Assembly: GCA_014523525.1 (NCBI GenBank)
Contig: JAATVL010000173.1
Coordinates: forward strand, 1-10,886
DNA from: Nitrososphaerales archaeon TH703
GTDB taxonomy: Archaea; Thermoproteota; Nitrososphaeria; Nitrososphaerales; Nitrososphaeraceae
Direction: 5' to 3'
DNA length: 10,886 nucleotides
Under the pieces are notes generated by a model. The model did no database searches. It worked only from the letters and a program-made list of their open reading frames with translations, and had not been told where the DNA came from. The stretch's first letter is position 1; each line of letters opens with the position of its first letter. The position numbers were made by a program, and so were the translations under genes. Positions 1 to 6,992 of this stretch are shown in pieces.

Positions 1-1400
1 AACATTGCTTCTACAGAACCTTTCAAGATTGTAACCTCATCACCTCTCTTTGCCAGGTTAATGAGCATGGTATTAAATTTCCCAATATTGTCTGGAGGAA
101 CGATGTAATTATCACCTTCTCCGCGGGATTTCTTAAATGATTCAATCTCCTCCAGTTCTTGTAGCTGCTCTTTGCTTAGCTGTGTCTCTTTTAATGTGAC
201 GAATTGTATTCTGCTAAATTTGGTCTCTGCACTAAATTCTATCGACTTAGCAGTAAGGATTCGTTCAATGAGAGGAGGTATGAATTTTTTTTCCTCAGCC
301 AAGTCCACAATTGATTTACCCTCGTGAGAACTATCATGAATTGACGCAGCGAATGCAGCCTGACCAACATCCACTTCCTCGTACTTTTGTAATGGCAGAA
401 ATCTTGTTGCACTTCGACTCCCTTCCGTAATTGTCCCTGTTTTATCTAGAATTAAGACATCACAATCCCCAGCAGCTTCAATTCCTTTACCAGACTTTGC
501 AACAATATTGTCTCGTCCAAGTCGAGTGATTCCAGCTACACCTATGGCTGGAAGCAATGCCCCTATTGTCGTTGGCATTAAAGCTACGAGAAGTGCTACT
601 AGCGTTGCAATATCAACCTTGTATCCCAGGAAATAAGCTAAGTATAGAAGTGTGCCAATGACAATTATGAAAATTAGTGAAAGACCTGCTAACAATATTG
701 TCAATGCAATTTCATTTTGTGTTTTTGGTCTTGTCGCATTGCGAATAAGCCCAACCATTTGGTCTAAAAAGCTCCTGCCAGCTTCTGCAGTTATTTCTAC
801 TACGATACTGTCACTAGCTACTCTAGTTCCCCCGATAACATGGTCGCCTCTCTCTTTATAGACTGGATTTGATTCCCCCGTCATCATTGATTCATCTATG
901 AACGCTTTACCTACATTCACAAGTCGGTCTCTTGGAATTATTTCACCTGCGTTAACCCTTACTTCGTCTCCGGGTTTTAGAGCGCTTGAGCCTACATCCA
1001 GTTGTATTCCATTCCCATTCACAATCTTATGGGCGATTACTTCTTTTTCCAAGCTCCGAAGTGAATCTACTCTTGCGCGCGCTTGTGCTTCAGATAATGC
1101 TTCTGAAAAGGTAGCAAACCACACAGTGATGATTAGTATTAAGGCAGATGCAAAATAAAACATTTGATTCTGGTTGACAAATTCTTTTGAAACACTTGGG
1201 AAAAATGCAATGAATAAAACCAGAAAGAATCCAAGCTCTACGGCAAACATTACTGGATTATATTTTGCCAAATAAAATGGATTTAGTCTTGTTACTGAAT
1301 CATATATTACTTTACTATTTACTCCAGCGAAGAACTCCTTGCCTAGTTTATTTGTGAGCTTGCCTTTACTTTGATGCAACAAACTAATCAGTCCTGTCAT
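1..1400 (-). CDS. kdpB: Potassium-transporting ATPase ATP-binding subunit KdpB (C-terminal part beyond the window)
   Basis: KdpB is the P-type ATPase subunit of the KdpFABC pump, which imports K+ across the cytoplasmic membrane at low external K+. The ATG at 1400 opens a frame that stays open to the left edge, giving 466 residues of an expected 700 or more. Visible in order are the NPVMF segment of the first membrane helix (48-52), the actuator-domain TGES loop (174-177), the LVALLVALMPTT membrane segment with the P-type proline, the phosphorylation motif DKTGT (Asp319) and the N-domain KGSVEA nucleotide-binding motif (460-465). Compared with Escherichia coli KdpB, which I recall, about 50 extra residues rich in Glu, Gln and Lys sit in the N domain just before KGSVEA. 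The gene starts 8 bases after the kdpA stop, so the two form one transcription unit; kdpC is expected next, off the edge. Identification is secure; only the end is missing. Confidence 0.97.
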   Translation of the reverse strand, partial: MTGLISLLHQSKGKLTNKLGKEFFAGVNSKVIYDSVTRLNPFYLAKYNPVMFAVELGFFLVLFIAFFPSVSKEFVNQNQMFYFASALILIITVWFATFSEALSEAQARARVDSLRSLEKEVIAHKIVNGNGIQLDVGSSALKPGDEVRVNAGEIIPRDRLVNVGKAFIDESMMTGESNPVYKERGDHVIGGTRVASDSIVVEITAEAGRSFLDQMVGLIRNATRPKTQNEIALTILLAGLSLIFIIVIGTLLYLAYFLGYKVDIATLVALLVALMPTTIGALLPAIGVAGITRLGRDNIVAKSGKGIEAAGDCDVLILDKTGTITEGSRSATRFLPLQKYEEVDVGQAAFAASIHDSSHEGKSIVDLAEEKKFIPPLIERILTAKSIEFSAETKFSRIQFVTLKETQLSKEQLQELEEIESFKKSRGEGDNYIVPPDNIGKFNTMLINLAKRGDEVTILKGSVEAM

Positions 1401-1408
1401 AAGCTCTT

Positions 1409-3031
1409 TCACATTGAAAATGGTCCTATCACCAAGAACGGGAAGAAAGCTAGGGCGGTCAGGAGGAATGTTACCACACTTACAACTGAAACGAATACTA
1501 TTCCTTTAGTCTTGATTGGTTCTATAACCTCCTTTCTCTCCTTAACGGTGAAGGAGCCAGCTATTGCTAACATCAAGGCAATTGGAACATATCGTCCGAG
1601 AAACATGATTAATCCTGTAGACCAATTCCAGAATGGAGTATTGGCAGAGGCTCCAAAGTAATCTGACCCATTATTAGCAGCCGCAGAAGTAAATTCATAG
1701 AGAGTTTGAGTGTATCCTAGCGGAGTTATAGTGTCTCCTATAATTGCCTGGGCGTATCCTGTGCTAAACGCTATTGCTGTTGGGATGAGAATCAATGCCG
1801 GATGTAATAAAAATAAAAACACTCCTTTTTTGACATCTTTTGGATTAATTTTCATACTCATAAATTCAGGGGTCTTACCAACCATGAGACCTACCACAAA
1901 TAACGTCAGGATTACATAGATTAACATATAGACCATGCCCATCCCTGCCCCACCTGGTATTGCCTGAACAAACATCGCTACTAAAAGAGAGACTATGGCA
2001 TTAGGTGTCATTCCTGCAAGTGACGCATTAACAGCACCAGTGTTTGACGATATGGAAATCATATTAAATAGTGTGCTACTGAAGCTGCCAAATCTGGTTT
2101 CTAATAACGAAGATGCTGGATGTGTATATAATGCAAACACCAACAGACCTCCAAATCCTATAAACATGACGGCCAGTATCGAAATTCCTCTTCCAGTGCC
2201 CAAAAGTTTAGCATAAGCAATAGGAAATGATAATGGAATCACTAACATTAGGAACATTTCATACGTGTTAGACAATCCAGTTGGGTTTTCAAATGGATGT
2301 GCAGAATTAGCTCCAAAGAAGCCACCTCCATTTTGTCCCAGCTCCTTAATCGATTCTAATGAAGCAATAGGTCCAATTGGAATAGATTGATTGTTACCTT
2401 CTATAGTTTTAATTGTCTCTGATGAAGTAAGTGTCTGTGGAACACCTGTAATCATCAAGAGTAATGAAGAAATCAATGCAACTGGAAGTAGCAGAGTAAT
2501 GATGACCCTTACAAAATCTACATAAAAATTACCGAGACCAAAGTTCTTTCTAATGAAAGAGCGGATAAACGCAAATGCAGTCACAATCCCAAATGCTGGT
2601 GCAACAAACATTGCAAACGTTAGAGCTACCATTTGAGAGACCGCTGAAAGCTGATTTTCTCCTATGTAATGCTGTAAGTCAGTATTTGTGATGAAGGAAA
2701 CGGCAGTATGAAATGCCAAATCTATTGGTAAGCCATCGACATGTTGTGATGACGGTAGATAATTCTGGAACGATAAAACTAAAATTACAAAAATTATTGA
2801 GATAACGCTGGTCATAAAGAGGGCAAGGAAATATTCCTTCCATGTCATCTGTTTGTCTACATCTATTCCTATAAGCCTGAAGAAACTTCTTTCAACCTTT
2901 GCTAGAGGTCTCTCAAGCGGTCGCATCTCAAAGGAAATCATCCTTGCGATGTAGAGACCGAAAGGCACCGAAAGACCTAACGCACCTAGTATTACAACGC
3001 CAAGTTGTATGGTCGTGTCCACAAGGGTCAC
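1409..3031 (-). CDS. kdpA: Potassium-transporting ATPase potassium-binding subunit KdpA
   Basis: KdpA is the K+-selective, channel-like membrane subunit of the Kdp pump and passes K+ toward KdpB. The 540-residue product is close to the usual length of about 560. It is strongly hydrophobic with about ten membrane segments. It shows the four selectivity-filter repeats of the family: FITNTD (113-118), GQNGGGFF followed by ANSAHPFENPT (232-251), SNTGAVNA (329-336) and AANNGSDYFG (451-460). The start at 3031 is GTG. No ATG lies near it, and starting here places the first hydrophobic helix at residues 8-28 as in homologues; a second GTG at 3022 is a possible alternative. No KdpF-like small peptide precedes it on this strand; KdpF is often missing or unannotated. 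It is the first gene of the kdpA-kdpB unit. No KdpD/KdpE sensor pair is in the window, so the regulator is unknown. Confidence 0.97.
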   Translation of the reverse strand: MTLVDTTIQLGVVILGALGLSVPFGLYIARMISFEMRPLERPLAKVERSFFRLIGIDVDKQMTWKEYFLALFMTSVISIIFVILVLSFQNYLPSSQHVDGLPIDLAFHTAVSFITNTDLQHYIGENQLSAVSQMVALTFAMFVAPAFGIVTAFAFIRSFIRKNFGLGNFYVDFVRVIITLLLPVALISSLLLMITGVPQTLTSSETIKTIEGNNQSIPIGPIASLESIKELGQNGGGFFGANSAHPFENPTGLSNTYEMFLMLVIPLSFPIAYAKLLGTGRGISILAVMFIGFGGLLVFALYTHPASSLLETRFGSFSSTLFNMISISSNTGAVNASLAGMTPNAIVSLLVAMFVQAIPGGAGMGMVYMLIYVILTLFVVGLMVGKTPEFMSMKINPKDVKKGVFLFLLHPALILIPTAIAFSTGYAQAIIGDTITPLGYTQTLYEFTSAAANNGSDYFGASANTPFWNWSTGLIMFLGRYVPIALMLAIAGSFTVKERKEVIEPIKTKGIVFVSVVSVVTFLLTALAFFPFLVIGPFSM

Positions 3032-3047
3032 TAATTTGTAATATATT

Positions 3048-3059
3048 CCTAAATAAGCC
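3048..3059 (-). promoter_or_regulatory. Possible TATA box for kdpA
   Basis: On the minus strand this reads GGCTTATTTAGG, with its centre about 22 bases before the GTG of kdpA. That spacing would give a nearly leaderless mRNA. A second AT-rich candidate, TTATAAATTAAT on the minus strand near 3157-3168, would give a leader of about 100 bases. The sequence alone cannot choose between them. Confidence 0.25.
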
Positions 3060-3286
3060 TAGAAAATAAACATGTCGAAAAAGGAAAATGTAAAAATTGC
3101 AACATTTATTTTGACCTTTGTAAAAATTTACTGTAGCATATCTTTTCTTAAGCAGATTAATTTATAATCCCATAAAATATGAAATTACTAGAAAAAACTA
3201 AGAATTTCTAAGCCAGTCAGTGTCCAGGCAGAGGCATAGGAAATTTCTTATAATTTTAAGGCCAATATTGGACCGTAGGCAATTCG

Positions 3287-3475
3287 CAAAACCTTGGTCC
3301 CATTTTAGGAAAAGTAATTGAACCCCTTTACCAGCAAGGTTCAAATCCTACTGGTTCCATTTTGGATAAAATTGATTGTGATACTTATTTTTATACAAAT
3401 CCAATGGTCCTTAAAAAAACTAAATAGAAGGAGCTAGGAACCTACTACATGCAGGTTTCGAATCCCACTTCCCCT
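3287..3475 (+). repeat. Series of degenerate tRNA 3'-end-like motifs
   Basis: Four related stretches occur at 3287, 3342, 3396 and 3459, spaced 55, 54 and 63 bases. Each has a CAAA(A/T)CC or CGAATCC core followed by a GGTCC-, GGTTCC- or TTCCCC-type segment. The second (GGTTCAAATCC then TACTGGTTCCA, 3338-3359) and the fourth (GGTTTCGAATCCC then ACTTCCCC, 3454-3474) resemble the T-loop plus acceptor end of a tRNA. The first two also share a following CATTTT(A)GG. No matching 5' acceptor strand (such as GGAACCA) or anticodon arm lies upstream, and the T-stems are mismatched, so these are not intact tRNA genes. They may be decayed tRNA copies, tRNA-end attachment-site scars or a simple degenerate tandem repeat. 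Confidence 0.35.
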
Positions 3476-3795
3476 TATCTTGTGGATTTTCCCGCAAATT
3501 TAATGACTATTTAAACAACCAGTAATTCTAGTTATAATTAAAGTAAATATGAAACTTTGCAACGTGGAAAAGCTATTAGAACTTTTAATAATCATAGAAC
3601 TTCAAAAACAAATTATAAAATATTTGATGATTTTTAGAGAAAGAAGATTATCATTTTATTCAATAATAATCACAATGTAAATTACAATTATTACGAATTG
3701 TACATAATTAAGAACAACAAAAAGATGAAGGTTTTAATCGAGAGGTGAAAAGTGGAACATTATTAGCATAATAGAAAGTTCTCTAGATTACAAAA

Positions 3796-3839
3796 ACTGG
3801 TGGGTTGTTTAGGAAGTGCTAAAACTTGGACCCACCAGT
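3796..3839. repeat. Hairpin 1: 10-bp perfect inverted repeat with an inner stem
   Basis: ACTGGTGGGT (3796-3805) is the exact reverse complement of ACCCACCAGT (3830-3839), separated by 24 bases. Within the spacer, GTTTAG and CTAAAAC can form a second stem closed by a GAAGTG loop, so the whole can fold into one interrupted hairpin of about 16 base pairs. It lacks the T-run expected of a simple terminator. It may belong to a structured untranslated RNA on either strand, or be the core of a small mobile repeat. A related hairpin lies at 3996-4044. Confidence 0.5.
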
Positions 3840-3995
3840 GTGCGGAGTTGTCTCGACCATCAACGGATAAGGATCAAGGAATCCGGATCATACATGTGAA
3901 TAAATCTGCAGACCCCCAGTATCATTATCCGCATTGGTAATACAATATGGATTAGAAAATAAATAAGATTTCATGATCTAACGTAAGCAAAACAT

Positions 3996-4044
3996 AAAAA
4001 CTGGTGGACCAACGATGGTTGACCGACCACTGATGACCCATCAG
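3996..4044. repeat. Hairpin 2: related to hairpin 1, with an adjacent small stem-loop
   Basis: The segment opens with AAAAACTGGTGG (3996-4007), the same 12 bases that begin hairpin 1 at 3792-3803, and its right arm GACCGACCACTG resembles GACCCACCAGTG of hairpin 1. The arms pair imperfectly around a CAAC-GATG-GTTG tip. A perfect stem-loop, CTGAT-GACCC-ATCAG, follows at 4030-4044. The unit lies 10 bases beyond the stop codon of the minus-strand zinc-ribbon gene, so as RNA it would sit in that gene's 3' end and could take part in termination. Between the two hairpins, CGGATAA (near 3864) and TTATCCG (near 3926) are also complementary. Confidence 0.4.
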
Positions 4045-4053
4045 GTAAAACGC

Positions 4054-4203
4054 CTATTTGGATTTAAGCTTATTTAAATTCACCATTAGATCGTCGTAAC
4101 ATTCTTTGCAGTATATTTTATTCAGATGGTTTTCAACAAATTTTACTTGATGTATTTGCTTTTTCCTTCCGCAGGAACTACAAATGTCTATTTCTAATCT
4201 CAT
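4054..4203 (-). CDS. Small zinc-ribbon protein, 49 residues
   Basis: The frame from the ATG at 4203 to a TAG at 4054 encodes a 49-residue protein with two paired-cysteine knuckles, CSSC (8-11) and CKEC (32-35), separated by 20 residues. The spacing is typical of a single treble-clef or ribbon-type zinc site. The N-terminus is short (MRLEIDI), and the C-terminus is Lys/Asn-rich and probably helical. An AT-rich TAAATTA box about 22 bases before the ATG fits a nearly leaderless mRNA; GGGGA also lies upstream of the start. I know no named family for it. Archaea encode many such mini zinc-finger proteins, which are often thought to bind nucleic acid or protein partners, so a regulatory role is only a guess. 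Two CXXC pairs in a frame this short are unlikely by chance, which is the main reason to call it a gene. Confidence 0.7.
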   Translation of the reverse strand: MRLEIDICSSCGRKKQIHQVKFVENHLNKIYCKECYDDLMVNLNKLKSK

Positions 4204-4250
4204 TCCATGGTCCCCTTCATTAATTTAGGATGGTCAACCTTACCTAAACC

Positions 4251-4263
4251 GTTCTCGGAGAAC
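4251..4263. promoter_or_regulatory. Palindrome GTTCTCGGAGAAC, possible operator
   Basis: Six-base arms GTTCTC and GAGAAC surround one central G. It lies about 48 bases before the ATG of the zinc-ribbon gene, upstream of that gene's likely TATA box, where an archaeal activator could bind. It is far from the SerA-like gene. No second copy was noticed in the window, so a regulatory role is unproven. Confidence 0.3.
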
Positions 4264-4556
4264 AAGACCTATCCGGCGACGAGAAAGCCTTGTCACGACT
4301 AGTCATTGTAATAAGCAGTTTAAAGAATTCTGATGCAACTATCTAAATGATCATTTAATCTGATTTCAAGATCGAATAACGAAATAAAAAATCAATAGTA
4401 GATTATTTCATGATAGAACGGGTGTGAAAGGTCATTTGTCGCAGAGCAGATATTTATTCAAAATCATAAAACCTCAATTTAAATAAGAAGATCTAATTTA
4501 ATACGGATTATTCAACCAGATACTAATTCTAGTTACATGTAAATTCCTTTAGCAAC

Positions 4557-4568
4557 CAAATTATAAGA
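4557..4568 (+). promoter_or_regulatory. TATA box of the SerA-like gene
   Basis: The box CAAATTATAAGA is centred about 26 bases before the ATG at 4588. That is the classic archaeal TATA-to-start distance, so transcription probably begins at or next to the start codon. No Shine-Dalgarno sequence precedes the ATG, which agrees with a leaderless mRNA. Confidence 0.45.
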
Positions 4569-4587
4569 CCTGTAATTTGCATATCTC

Positions 4588-5520
4588 ATGCAGACTGGGG
4601 GCAAAGTAATTATCTGTGATAGTATAGATGATATCGGGATATCCATACTACATAAAGCAGGATTAGATGTCGTTTACAAACCCGATATTGAATCTGATGA
4701 ATTACTAACCTCTGTCAATGACTGTGATGTGATTGTAGTAAGGAGCAGAACAAAAATAACAAAAACGGTAATTGATGCTGCTCCTAATGTTAAAATTATT
4801 GCTAGAGTAGGAGTTGGATTGGATAATATAGATACGAGCTATGCTGAATCTAAAGGAATCAAGGTATTGAATGCTGCTGAGGCGGCAATGAATGCAGTAT
4901 CAGAGCTTGTGATAGGTCATATGATAGCATTATCTAGAAATATTCCTAAAGGCAATGATGGCATTAAGTCCGGAAGATGGCTTAAAAAAGAACTTGTCGG
5001 TGTCGAACTTAGAGGAAAATATTTGGGAATAGTTGGAGTAGGAAATATAGGTAGAAACTTGGGTAGATTGGCAAAATGCTTTCGTATGAACTTGATAGGA
5101 TACGATATCATTCCAATAAATCAAGATTATGTTAGGGAGGTAGGAATGATAAAGACAGATTTAAAGACACTATTGGAGAATTCAGATTTTGTAACATGTC
5201 ACGTACCACTAACCGATAAAACGAGACATCTCATTAATTCTGAGACCTTATCCTACATGAAACCAACTGCTTTTCTGATTAATACATCTAGAGGAGAAAT
5301 AATAGATGAAGAGTCATTATTTAGTGCGCTAAATGAGAAAAGAATTGCTGGAGCAGCACTTGATGTTTTCGAAGTGGAACCTCCTACCAATACCAAGTTA
5401 TTACAACTTCCCAATATCATTTGCAGTCCTCATATTGCTGCTCAAACAAAAGAAGCGCAGGAGCTTGCTTCGACTGTGATAGCAGAAAAGGTAATCCAGT
5501 CATTACTGACAAATAGGTAA
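4588..5520 (+). CDS. serA: D-3-phosphoglycerate dehydrogenase-like enzyme (D-2-hydroxyacid dehydrogenase, short form)
   Basis: The 310-residue protein belongs to the D-isomer-specific 2-hydroxyacid dehydrogenases. The likely role is oxidation of 3-phosphoglycerate to 3-phosphohydroxypyruvate, the first step of serine synthesis, in the cytoplasm. The N-terminal substrate domain has VVRSRTKI (50-57), like the phosphate-binding stretch of SerA. The NAD-binding GVGNIG lies at 150-155, with Asp173 at the end of the second Rossmann strand favouring NAD over NADP. The catalytic residues are Arg235 (NTSRGE), Glu264 (FEVEPP) and His282 (SPHIAAQT). It stops right after the catalytic domain and lacks the ACT domain that gives serine feedback in long SerA forms. 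Glyoxylate or hydroxypyruvate reductase is the main alternative. No serB or serC neighbour is visible. The start is ATG with a well-placed TATA box and no upstream in-frame rival. Confidence 0.88.
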   Translation: MQTGGKVIICDSIDDIGISILHKAGLDVVYKPDIESDELLTSVNDCDVIVVRSRTKITKTVIDAAPNVKIIARVGVGLDNIDTSYAESKGIKVLNAAEAAMNAVSELVIGHMIALSRNIPKGNDGIKSGRWLKKELVGVELRGKYLGIVGVGNIGRNLGRLAKCFRMNLIGYDIIPINQDYVREVGMIKTDLKTLLENSDFVTCHVPLTDKTRHLINSETLSYMKPTAFLINTSRGEIIDEESLFSALNEKRIAGAALDVFEVEPPTNTKLLQLPNIICSPHIAAQTKEAQELASTVIAEKVIQSLLTNR

Positions 5521-5533
5521 AATTTTGAATCAA

Positions 5534-5560
5534 AAGTTTTTCAAGAATTCTATTTTAGCT
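5534..5560 (+). terminator. T-rich stretch after the SerA-like gene, probable archaeal termination zone
   Basis: GTTTTTC followed by CTATTTTAGCTTTCC lies within 45 bases of the stop codon. Archaeal RNA polymerase stops at runs of T in the non-template strand without needing a hairpin. A 6-bp inverted repeat, GCATAT-ACTA-ATATGC (5698-5713), lies further on, between the two convergent genes. Confidence 0.25.
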
Positions 5561-5764
5561 TTCCTTATTCTGCTCAGCTAACATAATACAGATGTTACCT
5601 AGTCTAGTATTAGTAATTTTAAACAGGCTTTAGATATTTTTCCCCTACGGCAATCGAATATTTGTAAATTTGAAACTAGGAGCTTTCATAACTTCCTGCA
5701 TATACTAATATGCGTTCCGATTAAAGTAACAAAAGACATTACCATTTTAGACATCTGACTCAAT

Positions 5765-6796
5765 TCAGATCTTAACAAGTGTCTTGCCCATTTTTTCTCC
5801 TTTGAATATTGCTATGAAGGCTTTGGGTGCATTTTCAAGTCCCTCAAATACGGTCTCCTCCCATTTTATTTTCCCCTCTCTAATCCATTTGGACATATTC
5901 GTGCAGAACTCAGTTAGGATATCATAATGATCCCTTACAATAAATCCCTGAATTTTGAGTCGATTTCTTATTGCTAAAAAGAGGCTGTATGTTCTTGTTG
6001 ACGAGAACGTATCAACATTATACTGTGATATCATGCCGCAAAGCACAATTCTACCAAATACGTTCATGTTATCAAGGGCTGCCTCCAGGTGTCCGCCACC
6101 AACATTATCGAAATAGATATCAATCCCGTTAGGACAAACTCTTCTCAGTTCGGATGAAATGTTGTCTTCTCCTACTTCTTTGTAATTAAAAGCATAATCT
6201 ATTTTAGCTTGATCAAGCAGCCACTTTACCTTTTCAAGAGAACTAGTACTTCCTACAACATGGCAACCCTTTATCTTTGCTATCTGACATGCTACAGAAC
6301 CTACTGCTCCCGATGCTGCAGAAACAAATACGGTTTTATTTCCACCTCCGTCTTTTAGTTCACCAATTTTTAAAAGCCCAACGTAAGCTGTAAGACCTGT
6401 CCTGCCCAAAACTCCCAAATACCGTTGGACCGGTGCCACCTTTGCATCAATTTTTGTAACATCGTTACCATCAGTAGAGATCCAATATTCTCTCCAACCA
6501 AAATTGCTTAGCACGTATTCCCCAACTTTAAATCGATTATTTTTTGATTCTATAATTTGACCCACACAGTCACCTTCAAGAGGTTTGTTCAACTGAAACG
6601 ATGGTAAGTAACTTTTAGCCTCCCTCATTCGTCCACGCATGTAGGGATCTACAGACATCCATATGTTTCGCACCAAGAATTGAGCTTCTTTGGGATCCGG
6701 AACACTCACCTTGACAAGCTCAAAGCTGTTTTCAGTAGGAATTCCGACTGGACGTTCCTTCAAATGAATTTCATGACCGAATCTGTCGTTTCCCAT
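5765..6796 (-). CDS. NADP-dependent MDR-family oxidoreductase (2-alkenal / enone / quinone reductase type)
   Basis: The 343-residue medium-chain dehydrogenase/reductase resembles the zinc-free branch that includes prostaglandin reductase 1, plant 2-alkenal reductase and bacterial CurA/YncB. These enzymes use NADPH to reduce the activated C=C bond of enones, alkenals or quinones. Signs of the family are the N-terminal segment with SVDPYMRGRM (48-57), GRTGLTAYVGL (131-141) and the nucleotide-binding AASGAVGS (160-167), followed by the second Rossmann strand ending VVGSTSS (180-186) and by YFDNVGGG (228-235). The catalytic Cys/His zinc ligands and the structural four-Cys cluster of alcohol dehydrogenases are absent. 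I start at the ATG at 6796; an in-frame TTG four codons upstream is less likely. A TTTAAAAT box about 30 bases before the ATG suits a short leader. It diverges from the dioxygenase-esterase pair, which supports a detoxification role. The exact substrate is unknown. Confidence 0.88.
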   Translation of the reverse strand: MGNDRFGHEIHLKERPVGIPTENSFELVKVSVPDPKEAQFLVRNIWMSVDPYMRGRMREAKSYLPSFQLNKPLEGDCVGQIIESKNNRFKVGEYVLSNFGWREYWISTDGNDVTKIDAKVAPVQRYLGVLGRTGLTAYVGLLKIGELKDGGGNKTVFVSAASGAVGSVACQIAKIKGCHVVGSTSSLEKVKWLLDQAKIDYAFNYKEVGEDNISSELRRVCPNGIDIYFDNVGGGHLEAALDNMNVFGRIVLCGMISQYNVDTFSSTRTYSLFLAIRNRLKIQGFIVRDHYDILTEFCTNMSKWIREGKIKWEETVFEGLENAPKAFIAIFKGEKMGKTLVKI

Positions 6797-6992
6797 GTAG
6801 TAAATCAAATAAACAAAATCTATTTTAAATTACTCTGATAAAAGAAGAACCGGTTGAAAAACGAACTTTAAAGTTTCACGTTATATTACTGTATTAGTTA
6901 ATTACACTCCAAGACAGAGTTAACCACCGTCTCACTCTAAGTCTCTTGCAGAAAAGAGTAAGGAAAAATATTAGGAATGACAAGTGAAGATA
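6797..6992. promoter_or_regulatory. Divergent promoter region of the reductase and dioxygenase-esterase genes
   Basis: This 196-base spacer serves two divergent units. Toward the minus strand, TTTAAAAT (6822-6829) sits about 30 bases before the reductase ATG. Toward the plus strand, GAAAAATATTAG (6963-6974) sits about 24 bases before the ATG at 6993. Between them are the palindromes AACCGGTT (6848-6855) and AACTTTAAAGTT (6864-6875), and an inverted pair AGAGT/ACTCT (6916-6920 and 6934-6938) just upstream of the dioxygenase promoter. One regulator bound here could control both sides, as MhqR (a MarR-type repressor) does for mhq genes in Bacillus. No regulator gene is in the window. Confidence 0.4.

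Larger units (their letters stand above)
3032..4053. other. Long non-coding interval upstream of kdpA
   Basis: About 1 kb without a convincing gene, flanked by kdpA and the small zinc-ribbon gene. It divides into three parts. Bases 3032-3260 are plain AT-rich DNA with possible kdpA promoter elements. Bases 3265-3480 carry a series of degenerate tRNA-3'-like motifs. Bases 3500-3780 are very AT-rich with only short chance-like frames. The part from 3790 on is less AT-rich and holds two related hairpins. Its size and structure are unusual beside the short spacers elsewhere in the window, which suggests relics of integration or an untranslated RNA. Confidence 0.6.
4204..4587. other. Divergent intergenic region between the zinc-ribbon gene and the SerA-like gene
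   Basis: These 384 bases carry the promoters of two divergent genes. The TATA-like candidates are 4221-4228 for the minus strand and 4557-4568 for the plus strand. A 13-base perfect palindrome lies at 4251-4263. The part between 4320 and 4550 is AT-rich and I see no gene in it. GGTCAACC at 4232-4239 is the reverse complement of GGTTGACC at 4017-4024 beyond the small gene; this may be chance. Confidence 0.5.

Noticed and set aside
3072..3167. A 31-residue plus-strand frame just upstream of kdpA
   Set aside because: It runs opposite to kdpA, so it is not a KdpF peptide, and it is short enough to be chance in AT-rich DNA.
3265..3360. A complete tRNA gene ending in ACTGGTTCCA
   Set aside because: No 5' acceptor strand complementary to TGGTTCC, no anticodon arm, and T-stem mismatches at two positions.
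3549..3680. A 43-residue plus-strand frame (starts MKLCNVEKLLELL)
   Set aside because: It is hydrophobic and Ile/Leu-rich, as expected from translating very AT-rich DNA. No motif, no ribosome-binding site and no well-placed TATA box were seen. It could be revived if conserved in relatives.
4030..4050. A C/D-box small RNA, because CTGATGA resembles a C box
   Set aside because: No matching D box (CTGA) at a suitable distance and no second C'/D' pair; the sequence is better explained by the CTGAT/ATCAG stem-loop.
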